A model generated the notes under the pieces. That model was not told where the DNA came from. It saw nothing but the letters and a program-made list of their open reading frames with translations, and did not search any database. The translations under genes were made by a program, and so were the position numbers. From an uncultured Pelagibacteraceae bacterium (GTDB taxonomy: Bacteria > Pseudomonadota > Alphaproteobacteria > Pelagibacterales > Pelagibacteraceae), in assembly GCA_902528175.1 (NCBI GenBank), contig CABZRN010000001.1, forward strand, positions 40,390 through 104,389: a stretch of DNA of 64,000 nucleotides, given 5' to 3'. Within the stretch, counting starts at the first letter, position 1, and every line of letters begins with the position of its first letter. Below, piece by piece: positions 17,193 through 25,627 of this stretch.

Positions 17193-18590
17193 CTAGAAAC
17201 TCTTGATTATATCCTCAGTCATTTTTTTTGCATCAGCAAACAACATTAGAGTGTTTTCCCTATAAAATAGATCATTATCTACCCCTGCATAACCGGGTGA
17301 AAGACTTCTTTTCACAAACAATACTGACTTTGCTTTTTCAACATCTAAAATAGGCATGCCGTAAATTGGACTTTGTGGATCTGTTTTAGCTACAGGATTC
17401 GTAACATCATTTGCACCTATTACATATGCAACATCGCAATTAGCAAAATCGTTATTTATTTCCTCTAATTCATATACTTCATCATATGGAACATTCGCCT
17501 CAGCAAGTAACACATTCATATGCCCAGGCATTCTTCCAGCTACTGGATGAATTGCGTAAGAAACTTTAATCCCATTTTTTTTTAAAGTGTCTACCATCTC
17601 TCTAAGCGCGTGTTGGGCCTGTGCAACAGCCATTCCATAACCTGGTACAATAATTACAGAGGAGGCATTCTTCATCAAAAATGCTGCATCATCTGAATTT
17701 CCACTTTTAACAGGTTTTTGTTCTTTGTTATTAGATTTAGATACTTGATCAGTGCCGCCAAATCCTCCTAGTATTACACTAAAAAATGACCGATTCATAC
17801 CCTTGCACATTATATAAGATAAAATTGCTCCAGAAGAACCAACTAAAGCACCAGTAATAATTAAAGCTGTGTTTTCTAAAGTGAAACCTATTCCCGCTGC
17901 TGCCCAACCTGAATAAGAATTCAACATTGATATTACAACAGGCATATCAGCCCCACCAATTGGTATGATTAAGAGCACGCCTACTAAAAAAGAGATTAAT
18001 ATTAAGGTCCAGAATAAATTAGAAGACTGTGTAGTGCACAGAAAATAAGTTAAACCTATAATAGATATTAAAATTATTAAATTCAAAATATGTTGACCTG
18101 GAAATGTGATAGGTGCTCCAGACATTACTCCTCTTAATTTTAAAAATGCAATTATTGATCCAGAAAATGTTATTGCACCAACAGCTGCACCAATTGACAT
18201 CTCAATCAAGCTTGCTAGTTTAATATTACCTGACTTACCAAGATTGAAAGCTTCAGGATTTAAAAATGCTGAAATTGCGACAAAAACAGCTGCTAAACCA
18301 ACCAAACTATGAAAGCCCGCTACCAATTCAGGCATTGCTGTCATTGGTATTTTAAACGCTATCATGGCACCAATACTTCCACCAATTAATAGGAAAACTA
18401 TTACATAAACAAAGCTAGTAGAAAAATTACCTATTGATAAAAATGTAACCACCACTGCAATTAACATTCCTAAAATACCAAAAAAATTTCCTTGTCTAGA
18501 AGTTTCAGGTGAAGATAGCCCTCTAAGGGCTAAAATAAATAACACCCCAGAAATTAAATAAAATAGTGCAAGTAAATTTGTTGAAATCAT
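17193..18590 (-). CDS. pntB: Proton-translocating NAD(P) transhydrogenase subunit beta
   Basis: Membrane and NADP-binding subunit that uses the proton gradient to reduce NADP from NADH. About eight or nine hydrophobic helices span residues 1-265. They include MTAMPELVAGFHSLVGLAAV with the conserved His-containing helix, and SMLNSYSGWAAAGIGFTLEN. The C-terminal domain III (about 300-465) has VIIVPGYGMAVAQAQHALRE for NADP binding, HPVAGRMPGHMNVLLAEA and GANDVTNPVAKTDPQSPIYG. At 465 aa it is complete. It overlaps pntAB by 4 nt. Confidence 0.97.
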   Translation of the reverse strand: MISTNLLALFYLISGVLFILALRGLSSPETSRQGNFFGILGMLIAVVVTFLSIGNFSTSFVYVIVFLLIGGSIGAMIAFKIPMTAMPELVAGFHSLVGLAAVFVAISAFLNPEAFNLGKSGNIKLASLIEMSIGAAVGAITFSGSIIAFLKLRGVMSGAPITFPGQHILNLIILISIIGLTYFLCTTQSSNLFWTLILISFLVGVLLIIPIGGADMPVVISMLNSYSGWAAAGIGFTLENTALIITGALVGSSGAILSYIMCKGMNRSFFSVILGGFGGTDQVSKSNNKEQKPVKSGNSDDAAFLMKNASSVIIVPGYGMAVAQAQHALREMVDTLKKNGIKVSYAIHPVAGRMPGHMNVLLAEANVPYDEVYELEEINNDFANCDVAYVIGANDVTNPVAKTDPQSPIYGMPILDVEKAKSVLFVKRSLSPGYAGVDNDLFYRENTLMLFADAKKMTEDIIKSF

Positions 18591-18889
18591 TTTTTCTTCT
18601 TTTTATACATTGCTAACATCCTTTGCGTCACCAGAAACCCTCCAAAAATATTTACTGCCGCTAATATTATAGCTAAAAAGCCAAATACACTTGACTCATT
18701 AAAAATATTATTATCATTTCCAGCTAGAGCTGCGATTATTGCACCTACTATAATCACTGATGAAATAGCGTTAGTCACAGACATTAAAGGTGTATGAAGA
18801 GATGGAGTAACGCTCCAAACAACATAATACCCAACGAATATTGACAATATAAATATACTCAATCTAAATACAAAAGGATCTATTTCCAT
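18587..18889 (-). CDS. pntAB: NAD(P) transhydrogenase membrane subunit alpha-2
   Basis: Membrane part of the split alpha subunit, typical of alphaproteobacteria. Three or four hydrophobic helices fill the 100 residues: FRLSIFILSIFVGYYVVWSV, SVIIVGAIIAALAG and VFGFLAIILAAVNIFGGFLV. TPSLHTPLMSVTNAISSVI is the conserved membrane signature. The C-terminus is basic (MYKKKKK). It lies one base after pntAA and overlaps pntB, so the three subunits should be made in step. Confidence 0.95.
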   Translation of the reverse strand: MEIDPFVFRLSIFILSIFVGYYVVWSVTPSLHTPLMSVTNAISSVIIVGAIIAALAGNDNNIFNESSVFGFLAIILAAVNIFGGFLVTQRMLAMYKKKKK

Positions 18890-18890
18890 A

Positions 18891-19979
18891 CTATTTTACC
18901 AAAGTTTTTTTAATAATTTCATCTTCTAAGTTTATGTTAATTCTATTGTTTTTTTTATCATATAAATTAATAACAAAGTTAAGTAAATTTTTAGAATACA
19001 AATTAGATGCAGATATTGGAAGTTTGTTGAGCAAATTACTGTCACCCAAAATTTTGACACCATTTACGTCAACAATTTCATCAGCTTTAGTAAATTCTGT
19101 ATTGCCTCCTTGTGATGCTGCTAGATCATAAATAATTGAGCCTTTTGGCATTTCTTTAATCATATCATCCTTTATAATTACAGGTGCTTTTTTTCCTGGT
19201 ATTAAAGCTGTACAAACTACAATATCGATTTTTTTAAGTGTATCTTTTAGAAGGCCCTCTTGTTTTTTTTTAAATTCATCTGAGGCTTCCTTTGCATATC
19301 CTCCTGATGTTTCTAAATTCTCTGAACCCTCAACAACTAAAAATTTACCACCTAGACTCTCAACTTGCTCTTTAGAAGCCATCCTAACATCAGTTGCAAA
19401 AACAATTGCTCCCATTCTTTTTGCTGTAGCAATAGCTTGTAATCCTGCAACTCCAGCTCCTACGACAAGAACTTTTGCGGCTGGAATAGTGCCTGCGGCT
19501 GTCATCATCATGGGAATTGCTTTATTAAAATAAGAAAATGCATCAACAACTGCTTTATAACCAGCAAGATTGGCTTGTGAAGATAAAATATCCATTGACT
19601 GTGCGCGAGTAATTCGTGGAAGCAGTTCTAACGAGAAAACGTTAATATTATTACCAGAAAGTTTAGAGATGCGATCTTTATTATTTATAGGATCAAAAAC
19701 TCCTATTAAATTTTTATTTGGGGATAAATTTTTTAAATCTTTTTCATCTGGTAAGTTTAATTGTAACAAGATATCAGAATCTTTAATTATTTTTTCTTTT
19801 TCACTAAAAAACTTAGCACCATTTTGTGAAAATTTTTCATCGTCTATATCAAGATGCTGACCATAATTTTTTTCAAGATAAACTTCAAAGCCATTTGAAA
19901 TAAACTTTTTCACATTATCTGGTGTAACTGAAATTCTTTTTTCAGTATCTTTATTTTCACTAACAGAACCAATAATCAT
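18891..19979 (-). CDS. pntAA: NAD(P) transhydrogenase soluble subunit alpha-1
   Basis: NAD(H)-binding domain I of the transhydrogenase, homologous to alanine dehydrogenase. The N-terminus is SVSENKDTEKRISVTPDNVKK-like (first residues MIIGSVSENK), with FSLELLPRITRAQSMDILSS and the nucleotide-binding VLVVGAGVAGLQAIATAKRM. The DVRMASKEQVESLGG loop and VDVNGVKILGDSNLLNKLP follow. At 362 aa it is the normal size of the split form. It lies 15 nt after the small oxidase subunit IV-like gene. Confidence 0.96.
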   Translation of the reverse strand: MIIGSVSENKDTEKRISVTPDNVKKFISNGFEVYLEKNYGQHLDIDDEKFSQNGAKFFSEKEKIIKDSDILLQLNLPDEKDLKNLSPNKNLIGVFDPINNKDRISKLSGNNINVFSLELLPRITRAQSMDILSSQANLAGYKAVVDAFSYFNKAIPMMMTAAGTIPAAKVLVVGAGVAGLQAIATAKRMGAIVFATDVRMASKEQVESLGGKFLVVEGSENLETSGGYAKEASDEFKKKQEGLLKDTLKKIDIVVCTALIPGKKAPVIIKDDMIKEMPKGSIIYDLAASQGGNTEFTKADEIVDVNGVKILGDSNLLNKLPISASNLYSKNLLNFVINLYDKKNNRININLEDEIIKKTLVK

Positions 19980-19994
19980 TAATTTTTTTAGAAT

Positions 19995-20105
19995 TTACAA
20001 TAAAACAATAGCTAAGACTACTAATATAGCAATAACTGATATTGTCCCCCAAAGAACAAATTTTGTAAAATTTTCCCAAGTTTTTTTGTGACTATCATTT
20101 TCCAT
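19995..20105 (-). CDS. Small aa3-type oxidase subunit IV-like membrane peptide
   Basis: A 36-residue protein translated by hand: charged N-terminus MENDSHKKTWENFTKFVLWG, then one hydrophobic helix TISVIAILVVLAIVLL. The pattern of a His-containing head, aromatic residue, FxK(F)xxWGT and single helix matches the bacterial aa3 cytochrome oxidase subunit IV family (COX4_pro_2 type). That family commonly lies next to pntA in alphaproteobacteria. It starts 4 nt after rpmJ and ends 15 nt before pntAA. Being so short, it rests on motif and synteny, and assembly into cytochrome oxidase is inferred. Confidence 0.75.
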   Translation of the reverse strand: MENDSHKKTWENFTKFVLWGTISVIAILVVLAIVLL

Positions 20106-20109
20106 GAAT

Positions 20110-20235
20110 TTATTTTTGTCTTGCTTTAAATTTTGGATTTTTTTTATTAATTATGTAAACTCTTCCTCTTCTTTTCACCATTTTTGAATTGAGGTCTCTT
20201 TTTTTTAATGACTTGAGCGAACTTTTGATTTTCAT
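20110..20235 (-). CDS. rpmJ: 50S ribosomal protein L36, cysteine-free form
   Basis: A 41-residue very basic protein found by hand translation: [20 protein letters not shown], then [20 protein letters not shown] and a final K. This matches the YkgO-like, zinc-free L36 type of alphaproteobacteria, which lacks the CxxC...CxxxxH zinc site. The ATG lies only 9 nt after the mature 5S rRNA end as drawn, and no hairpin terminator lies between them. Processing of 5S would therefore create the rpmJ leader. Confidence 0.92.
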   Translation of the reverse strand: MKIKSSLKSLKKRDLNSKMVKRRGRVYIINKKNPKFKARQK

Positions 20236-20244
20236 AATAATTTA

Positions 20245-20360
20245 GCCTGGCAACGTCCTACTCTCCCATGCCTTAAGACAAAGTACCATTGGCGCAGAAG
20301 GGCTTGACTTCCGAGTTCGGAATGGGATCGGGTATTACACCTTCGCAATAATCACCAGGC
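20245..20360 (-). rRNA. rrf: 5S ribosomal RNA, isolated from 16S-23S
   Basis: About 116 nt. The ends GCCTGG... and ...CCAGGC pair to form helix I, and the interior carries the conserved segments read on the minus strand as CGATCCCATTCCGAACTC and GGGAGAGTAGGACGTTGCCA. No 16S or 23S sequence or tRNA spacer lies next to it. Upstream is a promoter of its own and then a divergent glycosyltransferase gene. Downstream, rpmJ follows at once. End positions are set from the helix I pairing and could be off by a few bases. Confidence 0.95.
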
Positions 20361-20366
20361 TCGGGT

Positions 20367-20394
20367 GTTATACCTTAATTTTAATGTTTGTAAA
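20367..20394 (-). promoter_or_regulatory. Sigma-70 promoter of the 5S rRNA gene
   Basis: Read on the minus strand, TTTACA (20394-20389) and TATAAC (20372-20367) are 16 nt apart, and six bases then lead to the first base of 5S. Both hexamers match consensus at 5 of 6 positions. The distance puts the transcription start at or one base from the mature 5S end. It could also drive rpmJ, the subunit IV-like gene, pnt and tal. Confidence 0.62.
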
Positions 20395-20460
20395 CTTTAA
20401 AAAAACAACAAATTATATTTAAAATTGAATTAACTTTAATGGATATTAATATGTTGGTGA

Positions 20461-21144
20461 ATGAAAGAGATTACTTTAATTATTCCTGCAAAAAAAGAGC
20501 CGAATGCTCTTCCAATCGTTTTAGAAGAATTAAAACAAAATCATCCTGAAATAAATATTTTAATAGTAATGCAAAAAAATGATAAAGAAACTATTGAAGC
20601 AATAAAGAATTATGATTGTAAAGTGATTTTTCAAACTGGCATGGGATATGGAAATGCTATAATAGAAGGTATCAAAAATTCTAAAACAACTTACTCTTGT
20701 ATATTTTATGCTGATGGTTCTACTGACCCAAGGTATATTTCATTAATGTTAAAAAAAAGTCAAATAGAAAATTTAGATTTAGTTTTTGGTTCTAGATACG
20801 AAAAAGGCGCAACTAGTCTTGATGATAATTTCATTACACGAATTGGGAATTTTGCTTTCTCTCTTTTCGGAAATTTATTTATGAAATTAAATTTAAGTGA
20901 CTTACTTTTTACATACATTTTTGCAAAAACTAAAAAGCTAAATGAAATGAATTTATGTCAAAATGATTACTGTTTATGTGTAGAAATTCCTTTTAAAGCT
21001 AAAGTACTAAAATTTAAATATTCTTCAATCCCTTGCATAGAAAGAAAAAGAGTTGCAGATAAAAAAAAAGTCAAAGCATTTAGTGATGGACTAAAAATAT
21101 TGATTTATATGATTAAAAAATATTTACAAACTATCAATCGATAG
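20461..21144 (+). CDS. Family 2 glycosyltransferase (DPM-like)
   Basis: GT-A fold transferase with an opening ITLIIPAKKEPNALPIVLEE strand-loop. GMGYGNAIIEGIK follows, then the metal-binding region FYADGSTDPRYISLM, where ADGS stands for the more usual DADG, and LVFGSRYEKGATS. The arrangement resembles dolichyl-phosphate-mannose synthase-like enzymes that charge a lipid carrier with sugar. A C-terminal segment (IGNFAFSLFGNLFMKLNLSD) matches the region after the catalytic domain in such proteins. At 227 aa it is complete. It starts the surface-glycan island, divergent from 5S, and its 3' end overlaps the opposite-strand gene by 21 nt. Confidence 0.85.
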   Translation: MKEITLIIPAKKEPNALPIVLEELKQNHPEINILIVMQKNDKETIEAIKNYDCKVIFQTGMGYGNAIIEGIKNSKTTYSCIFYADGSTDPRYISLMLKKSQIENLDLVFGSRYEKGATSLDDNFITRIGNFAFSLFGNLFMKLNLSDLLFTYIFAKTKKLNEMNLCQNDYCLCVEIPFKAKVLKFKYSSIPCIERKRVADKKKVKAFSDGLKILIYMIKKYLQTINR

Positions 21145-22359
21145 AAGTGTTTCTGACAAAAACTTCAATTTGCTACTAGAAATATTTTTTGTATGTAATC
21201 CAATCACAAAACCCAATTCTTGAACTATATCTGCACCAGGGAACTTAGTTTTCCTAGGATTAAGTTTAAATAATTTACTTGATGGCTGTTTTACAAAAGA
21301 TCCACTAATTATTGGCCTAGTTTCAAGACCTCTCGATTCAATATAATTTATAAATTGAGTTTTTTTTTTTCTAAATTTTTTGTTTAAAAAAATTGGGAAA
21401 ACCATATAACTTGGTGAAATTTTTTTTGGCACTTCTAAAAAAGAAAATTGGTCTGACCAATTTTTATGCATTTTTAAAGACTTAATAATTTTGTTCCTAT
21501 TGCTAATTCTTATTTTCATAAATTTCTTAAGCTTTTTAAATTGACTTAATCCTATTGATGCTTGAATATCTGTAGGTCTAAGATTAAAACCTGAATTAAC
21601 AAATATATATCGTGGATCTAGATAAGGATACTTAATTGCAGTTTTTTTTTCTCTAGACCATCCGTGAGATCTTAATGATTTTAATATTTCATAATCTTTT
21701 TTATCTTTACATACAATCATGCCACCTTCTCCTGAAGTTATTTGATGGGAGTAAAAAAAAGAAAATGTTCCAAAATCTCCAAAGGTTCCTAAAAATTTTC
21801 TGCCATATTTTGTACCTAACGACTCGCAATTATCCTCTATTAAAATAATATTTTTTTTATTACAAAAATCTCTTATCTTTTTTATTTCTGTTGAGAGACC
21901 TAAAACATTGATTATCAAAATTACTTTAGTTTTTCTGGAAATACTTTTTATTAAATTGTCAGCATTTACATTTAAAGTTTTTGGATTAACATCAACGAAT
22001 TTAATTTTTAATCCACATTGTACTAGTGGCCACAATGAAGTAGGCCAACATAAAGATTGAATTATAGCTTCATCACCCCTTTTAAATTTCTTTTTTCTCA
22101 TAGGATTACAAGAGGCAAAAGTTGCTAGCAAATTTGCTGAAGATCCTGAATTAACCATTAATGCATATTTTGAACCAAGAAAATTTTTAAATTTGTTTTC
22201 AAAATTTTGTGTTTTTTGCCCCATGGTAATTCTTCCAGATTTTAATACTTTTATACCTTCGTTTAAATCTTTTCTTGAAAGCCCATGATCTAGTAACGGG
22301 TAGATATTTTTTCTTTTTTTAGACAATAATATTCGATGTAAAAATTTTTTTTTTGACAT
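21124..22359 (-). CDS. ColD-like sugar 3-dehydratase, DegT/DnrJ fold
   Basis: PLP-dependent protein of the DegT/DnrJ/EryC1/StrS fold. VNSGSSANLLATFAS binds the cofactor phosphate, EDNCESLGTKYG carries the ring-contacting Asp, and FSFFYSHQITSGEGGMI is the active-site loop. In this loop the Schiff-base lysine of the aminotransferases is replaced by His205, the mark of the sugar 3-dehydratases ColD and RfbH. SLRSHGWSR fits the ColD side, and no RfbH-type iron-sulfur cysteine set is evident. With Gmd nearby, the likely substrate is GDP-4-keto-6-deoxymannose, leading to a 3,6-dideoxy sugar. An A11 run lies near the 3' end (about 21360). Confidence 0.8.
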   Translation of the reverse strand: MSKKKFLHRILLSKKRKNIYPLLDHGLSRKDLNEGIKVLKSGRITMGQKTQNFENKFKNFLGSKYALMVNSGSSANLLATFASCNPMRKKKFKRGDEAIIQSLCWPTSLWPLVQCGLKIKFVDVNPKTLNVNADNLIKSISRKTKVILIINVLGLSTEIKKIRDFCNKKNIILIEDNCESLGTKYGRKFLGTFGDFGTFSFFYSHQITSGEGGMIVCKDKKDYEILKSLRSHGWSREKKTAIKYPYLDPRYIFVNSGFNLRPTDIQASIGLSQFKKLKKFMKIRISNRNKIIKSLKMHKNWSDQFSFLEVPKKISPSYMVFPIFLNKKFRKKKTQFINYIESRGLETRPIISGSFVKQPSSKLFKLNPRKTKFPGADIVQELGFVIGLHTKNISSSKLKFLSETLLSIDSL

Positions 22360-23641
22360 GATTAAAACTTTTTCGTATGCACTAATTTATAAATATATGT
22401 TTAATCATTATATATTAAATAAAAAAATTATATTTACGTTTTTATTTATAACTTTATTTATCGGTTTTTTCCTTAACGAAAATAGCTCTGGAGGTGCAAT
22501 TGCAGATTTTCTTATGCGCTTAGAAATAATTAATTCTTTTAATGATGATTTTTTTGAGACATTTTTAAACTACGACCAATATCCAGATAGACATTCTCCT
22601 ATAATTCTTATTTTTATAACAATTTTATTAAAAATTGGTTTTGATCTTAACAGCATAAGATTTCTCCATTTATTTACGGTCCCATTGATAATTTTAATAA
22701 CTCATAAGTGTTTATTATCTAAGTATGGAAAAAAATATAGCAATATATTTTTTTTAATTTCCACGACCATTTTTTTTCTCTCTCCAATAATAAGATCAAT
22801 ATCTATTTGGCCTGATAGTAGACTTATCGGTCTTTTATTCTTTCTTTTAAGTTTGTTTTTTTTTTTAGAATTTAATAAAAAGCCCAAATTTAAATATGCG
22901 ATTTATAATACTTTATCTTTAATATTAGCTTCATACATAAGTCCTAATTTCTCAATATTTTTTTTGTATTTTTTTTATATTTTTTTCAAACACTATTCAT
23001 TTTCAAATAAGATTTTTAAATTACTTTTTTTAAACTTATTTTTTTCATTACCGATGATATTTTACTTATTTATTCTTGATGTAAACTTTCTCAAAATCAC
23101 TGCAGTACCGAATATTAGTACTATAGATAGAATTAATCCGTCTAATAAAGTTTTGATAATATCTAGTTTAATATTATTTTACTCATTTCCATTATTTTTA
23201 AATAAGTCTATTGTAGCAGCTTGTAGAAATTCGTCTTTTTTTAATAGATTTATAATTTTTTCATTACTTTTTTTTGTATTAGCTACTTTTTTTAATTATT
23301 CTATAAATTATACAGGTGGAGGTATATTTTTTAAATTTTCTTATTTATTATTTAAAAGTGAGTACTTTTTTTTGTTTATCTCATTTATTTCATTTTTATA
23401 CATTGCTTTCTTTTTTAAGATAAATTTTAATAATTTGTTATTATTTATAATTTTGATATTATCTAATCCTCAACTAACAATTTATCATAAATATTATGAC
23501 CCATTGTTAATAATTTTATTTTTAACTCTTTACGAATTTAATTTTGATATAAAAAAAATTTTAAATAAAAATATAGTATTTAATTTATACTTATTTTACT
23601 CTATCTTTTTATTAATAAATTTATTTAGATTTGCTTTTTAA
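22358..23641 (+). CDS. Polytopic GT-C-like membrane glycosyltransferase (putative)
   Basis: Integral membrane protein with roughly ten hydrophobic helices across 427 aa, extremely Phe/Ile/Leu rich. After the first helix comes a loop with DFLMRLEIINSFNDDFFET and YDQYPDRHSPIILI. The acidic-loop plus HSP pattern resembles lipid-sugar-using GT-C enzymes (ArnT/PMT-like). The first ATG overlaps the opposite gene's ATG in a shared CATG; a second ATG at 22397, 13 codons in, is more plausible because the membrane domain starts there. The 3' end overlaps the convergent fcl-like gene by 17 nt. Family assignment is by topology only, and the donor and acceptor are unknown. Confidence 0.65.
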   Translation: MIKTFSYALIYKYMFNHYILNKKIIFTFLFITLFIGFFLNENSSGGAIADFLMRLEIINSFNDDFFETFLNYDQYPDRHSPIILIFITILLKIGFDLNSIRFLHLFTVPLIILITHKCLLSKYGKKYSNIFFLISTTIFFLSPIIRSISIWPDSRLIGLLFFLLSLFFFLEFNKKPKFKYAIYNTLSLILASYISPNFSIFFLYFFYIFFKHYSFSNKIFKLLFLNLFFSLPMIFYLFILDVNFLKITAVPNISTIDRINPSNKVLIISSLILFYSFPLFLNKSIVAACRNSSFFNRFIIFSLLFFVLATFFNYSINYTGGGIFFKFSYLLFKSEYFFLFISFISFLYIAFFFKINFNNLLLFIILILSNPQLTIYHKYYDPLLIILFLTLYEFNFDIKKILNKNIVFNLYLFYSIFLLINLFRFAF

Positions 23642-24551
23642 AATGATTTAAGGTTATTTCGAACCCTTTGTTTAAGTTGTCAATGGGTTTCCATCCGTAT
23701 TGTTTTGCTATTGATATATCTAAACACTTATGTGGCATCCCATCGGGTTTAGATCTGTCAAATTTAACTTTTAACTTTACTTTCATTTGTTTCATCAAAT
23801 ATTTTGCATACCAGATAATTGAATGCTCTTTTCCGGTGCCAATATTAATAAAAGGTTGACTAATTTTTTTTTTCATAAAAAAAAGTACTGCATCCGCAAA
23901 ATCTTCTACAAACATCAATTCTCTTTTAGCTTTACCAGTGCCCCATATATTGAGTTTTTTTTTATTGTTTAATTTTGATAAATAAATTTTTTTTATTAAA
24001 GCTGGATAGAAATGAGATGTCTCTAAATCAAAGTTATCATTGGGACCATATAAGTTTGGTGGCATTATACTTTTAAAATTTAAATTATAAATTTTACTAT
24101 AATATTCACACATTTTAAGGCCTGCTATTTTAGCAATTGAATATGCGTCATTGGTTTCTTCTAAAGGGCCTGAAAGGATATATTTCTCCTTCATAGGTTG
24201 TTTGCAATGCTTTGGATAAATACAGCTTGATCCTAATAAAAATAAATTTTTTACACCTGCTAAATAACTGCCGTGTATGATATTATTTTGAATCTGTAAG
24301 TTTTCATAAATATATTTATCTTTATTTTTAGCGTTATCTTTAATACCTCCTACTTTTGCTGCTGCTAAAATTACGAAGTAAGGTTTATGTTTTTTCAAAA
24401 ATTTAAATGTTTTGCTCTGATTTAATAAATCAAGTTCTTTTCTTGATCTGACTAATATATTTTTATATCCCTTTAATTTTAATTTTTTATATATGGCAGA
24501 TCCAACCATTCCATTATGTCCGGCTAAAAAAATTTTTTTCTTATTGGTCAT
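23625..24551 (-). CDS. fcl: GDP-L-fucose synthase-like epimerase/reductase (or ColC-like)
   Basis: Short-chain NADP enzyme that epimerises and reduces GDP-4-keto-6-deoxymannose. The N-terminal [19 protein letters not shown] binds [22 protein letters not shown] carries the catalytic Ser and Cys, and the SDR pair Tyr/Lys is in [38 protein letters not shown] and the closing [17 protein letters not shown] match WcaG/Fcl. At 308 aa it is complete and overlaps gmd by 11 nt. Because a ColD-like gene is nearby, it could instead act as the homologous ColC step to colitose; sequence alone does not decide. Confidence 0.88.
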   Translation of the reverse strand: MTNKKKIFLAGHNGMVGSAIYKKLKLKGYKNILVRSRKELDLLNQSKTFKFLKKHKPYFVILAAAKVGGIKDNAKNKDKYIYENLQIQNNIIHGSYLAGVKNLFLLGSSCIYPKHCKQPMKEKYILSGPLEETNDAYSIAKIAGLKMCEYYSKIYNLNFKSIMPPNLYGPNDNFDLETSHFYPALIKKIYLSKLNNKKKLNIWGTGKAKRELMFVEDFADAVLFFMKKKISQPFINIGTGKEHSIIWYAKYLMKQMKVKLKVKFDRSKPDGMPHKCLDISIAKQYGWKPIDNLNKGFEITLNHFKKQI

Positions 24552-25587
24552 TTTCTAAAATATTTTCTTCTTCAATAATCATTTCATCAATTAATTCATT
24601 AATATTTATTTTAGGTTTCCAGGATAGTTTTTTTCTTGCTTTTGAAGCATTTCCAAGCAATGTATTTACATCTAGAGGTCTTATATAATTTTTATCAATG
24701 GCTATAATTGGTTTTCTACTAATGGAGTCGTAACCTTTTTCCTTTAAACCCTTGCCTTTCCAAATAATTTTTATATCAATTTTTTTTGAAACTAAACTTA
24801 TAAATTGACGAATGCTATATTGTTTGCCAGTGGCAATAACAAAATCTTCAGGTTGTTTTTGTTGTAAAATTTTCCACATAGCAACTACATAATCTTTTGC
24901 ATGACCCCAGTCTCTTTTTGCATCTAGATTGCCTAGATAAAGTGTTTTCTGTTTTCCCATTTTAATTCTGACTAAAGCTCTCACTATTTTTTTGGTTACA
25001 AACGTTTCACCTCTTCTAGGGCTTTCATGATTAAATAAAATTCCGTTACAACCGAAAATATTGTAAGCCTCTCGATAATTTTTTGTAATCCAATGTGCAT
25101 ATAATTTTGCTACTCCATAAGGACTTAGTGGATAGAAATTAGTATTTTCATTTTGAGGTATTTGTTGAACCCTTCCGTACATTTCAGATGTACCAGCTTG
25201 ATAAAACTTTGTTTTTTTTTCAAGTTTATGAAACTTAATAGCTTCAAGAATTCTAAGCGCTCCAAGAGCATCGGCATTAGCTGTATATTCAGGAACCTCA
25301 AATGAGACTGCCACATGTGACTGTGCTGCTAAATTATAAATTTCGTCTGGTTTAGTTATTTCAATTATTTTTGATACAGATGTAGTATCTGTGATGTCAC
25401 CATAATGTAAAAAAAAATTTCTCTTTTTTTCATGACGGTCTTGATAAATATGATCAATTCTATTTGTATTAATAGATGAAGATCTCCTTTTTACTCCATG
25501 AACTTGATATTTTTTTTTTAATAAAAATTCTGCAAGATATGATCCATCTTGGCCTGTAATACCAAAAATTAATGCTTTTTTTTTCAC
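24541..25587 (-). CDS. gmd: GDP-mannose 4,6-dehydratase
   Basis: Converts GDP-mannose to GDP-4-keto-6-deoxymannose, the common precursor of fucose, colitose and perosamine. The Rossmann motif [20 protein letters not shown], then [28 protein letters not shown] and [17 protein letters not shown] are classic Gmd blocks. The catalytic Tyr lies in [16 protein letters not shown], with [16 protein letters not shown] and [16 protein letters not shown] after it. At 348 aa it is normal. It is transcribed towards fcl and is one of the firmest assignments in the island. Confidence 0.96.
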   Translation of the reverse strand: MKKKALIFGITGQDGSYLAEFLLKKKYQVHGVKRRSSSINTNRIDHIYQDRHEKKRNFFLHYGDITDTTSVSKIIEITKPDEIYNLAAQSHVAVSFEVPEYTANADALGALRILEAIKFHKLEKKTKFYQAGTSEMYGRVQQIPQNENTNFYPLSPYGVAKLYAHWITKNYREAYNIFGCNGILFNHESPRRGETFVTKKIVRALVRIKMGKQKTLYLGNLDAKRDWGHAKDYVVAMWKILQQKQPEDFVIATGKQYSIRQFISLVSKKIDIKIIWKGKGLKEKGYDSISRKPIIAIDKNYIRPLDVNTLLGNASKARKKLSWKPKININELIDEMIIEEENILENDQ

Positions 25588-25627
25588 CTTTAAATCGTAA
25601 TATATTTAATCTTTAAAAAAGTAAAGT

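Noticed and set aside
20425..20452. TTGAAT-16-TAATAT as a promoter for the first island glycosyltransferase
   Set aside because: Hexamers match weakly and the spacing would leave almost no leader; such matches occur everywhere in this AT-rich DNA.
20361..20460. Remnants of 23S/16S rRNA next to the 5S gene
   Set aside because: The 100 nt upstream of 5S hold only a promoter and AT-rich sequence leading to the glycosyltransferase; no rRNA-like segment is seen.
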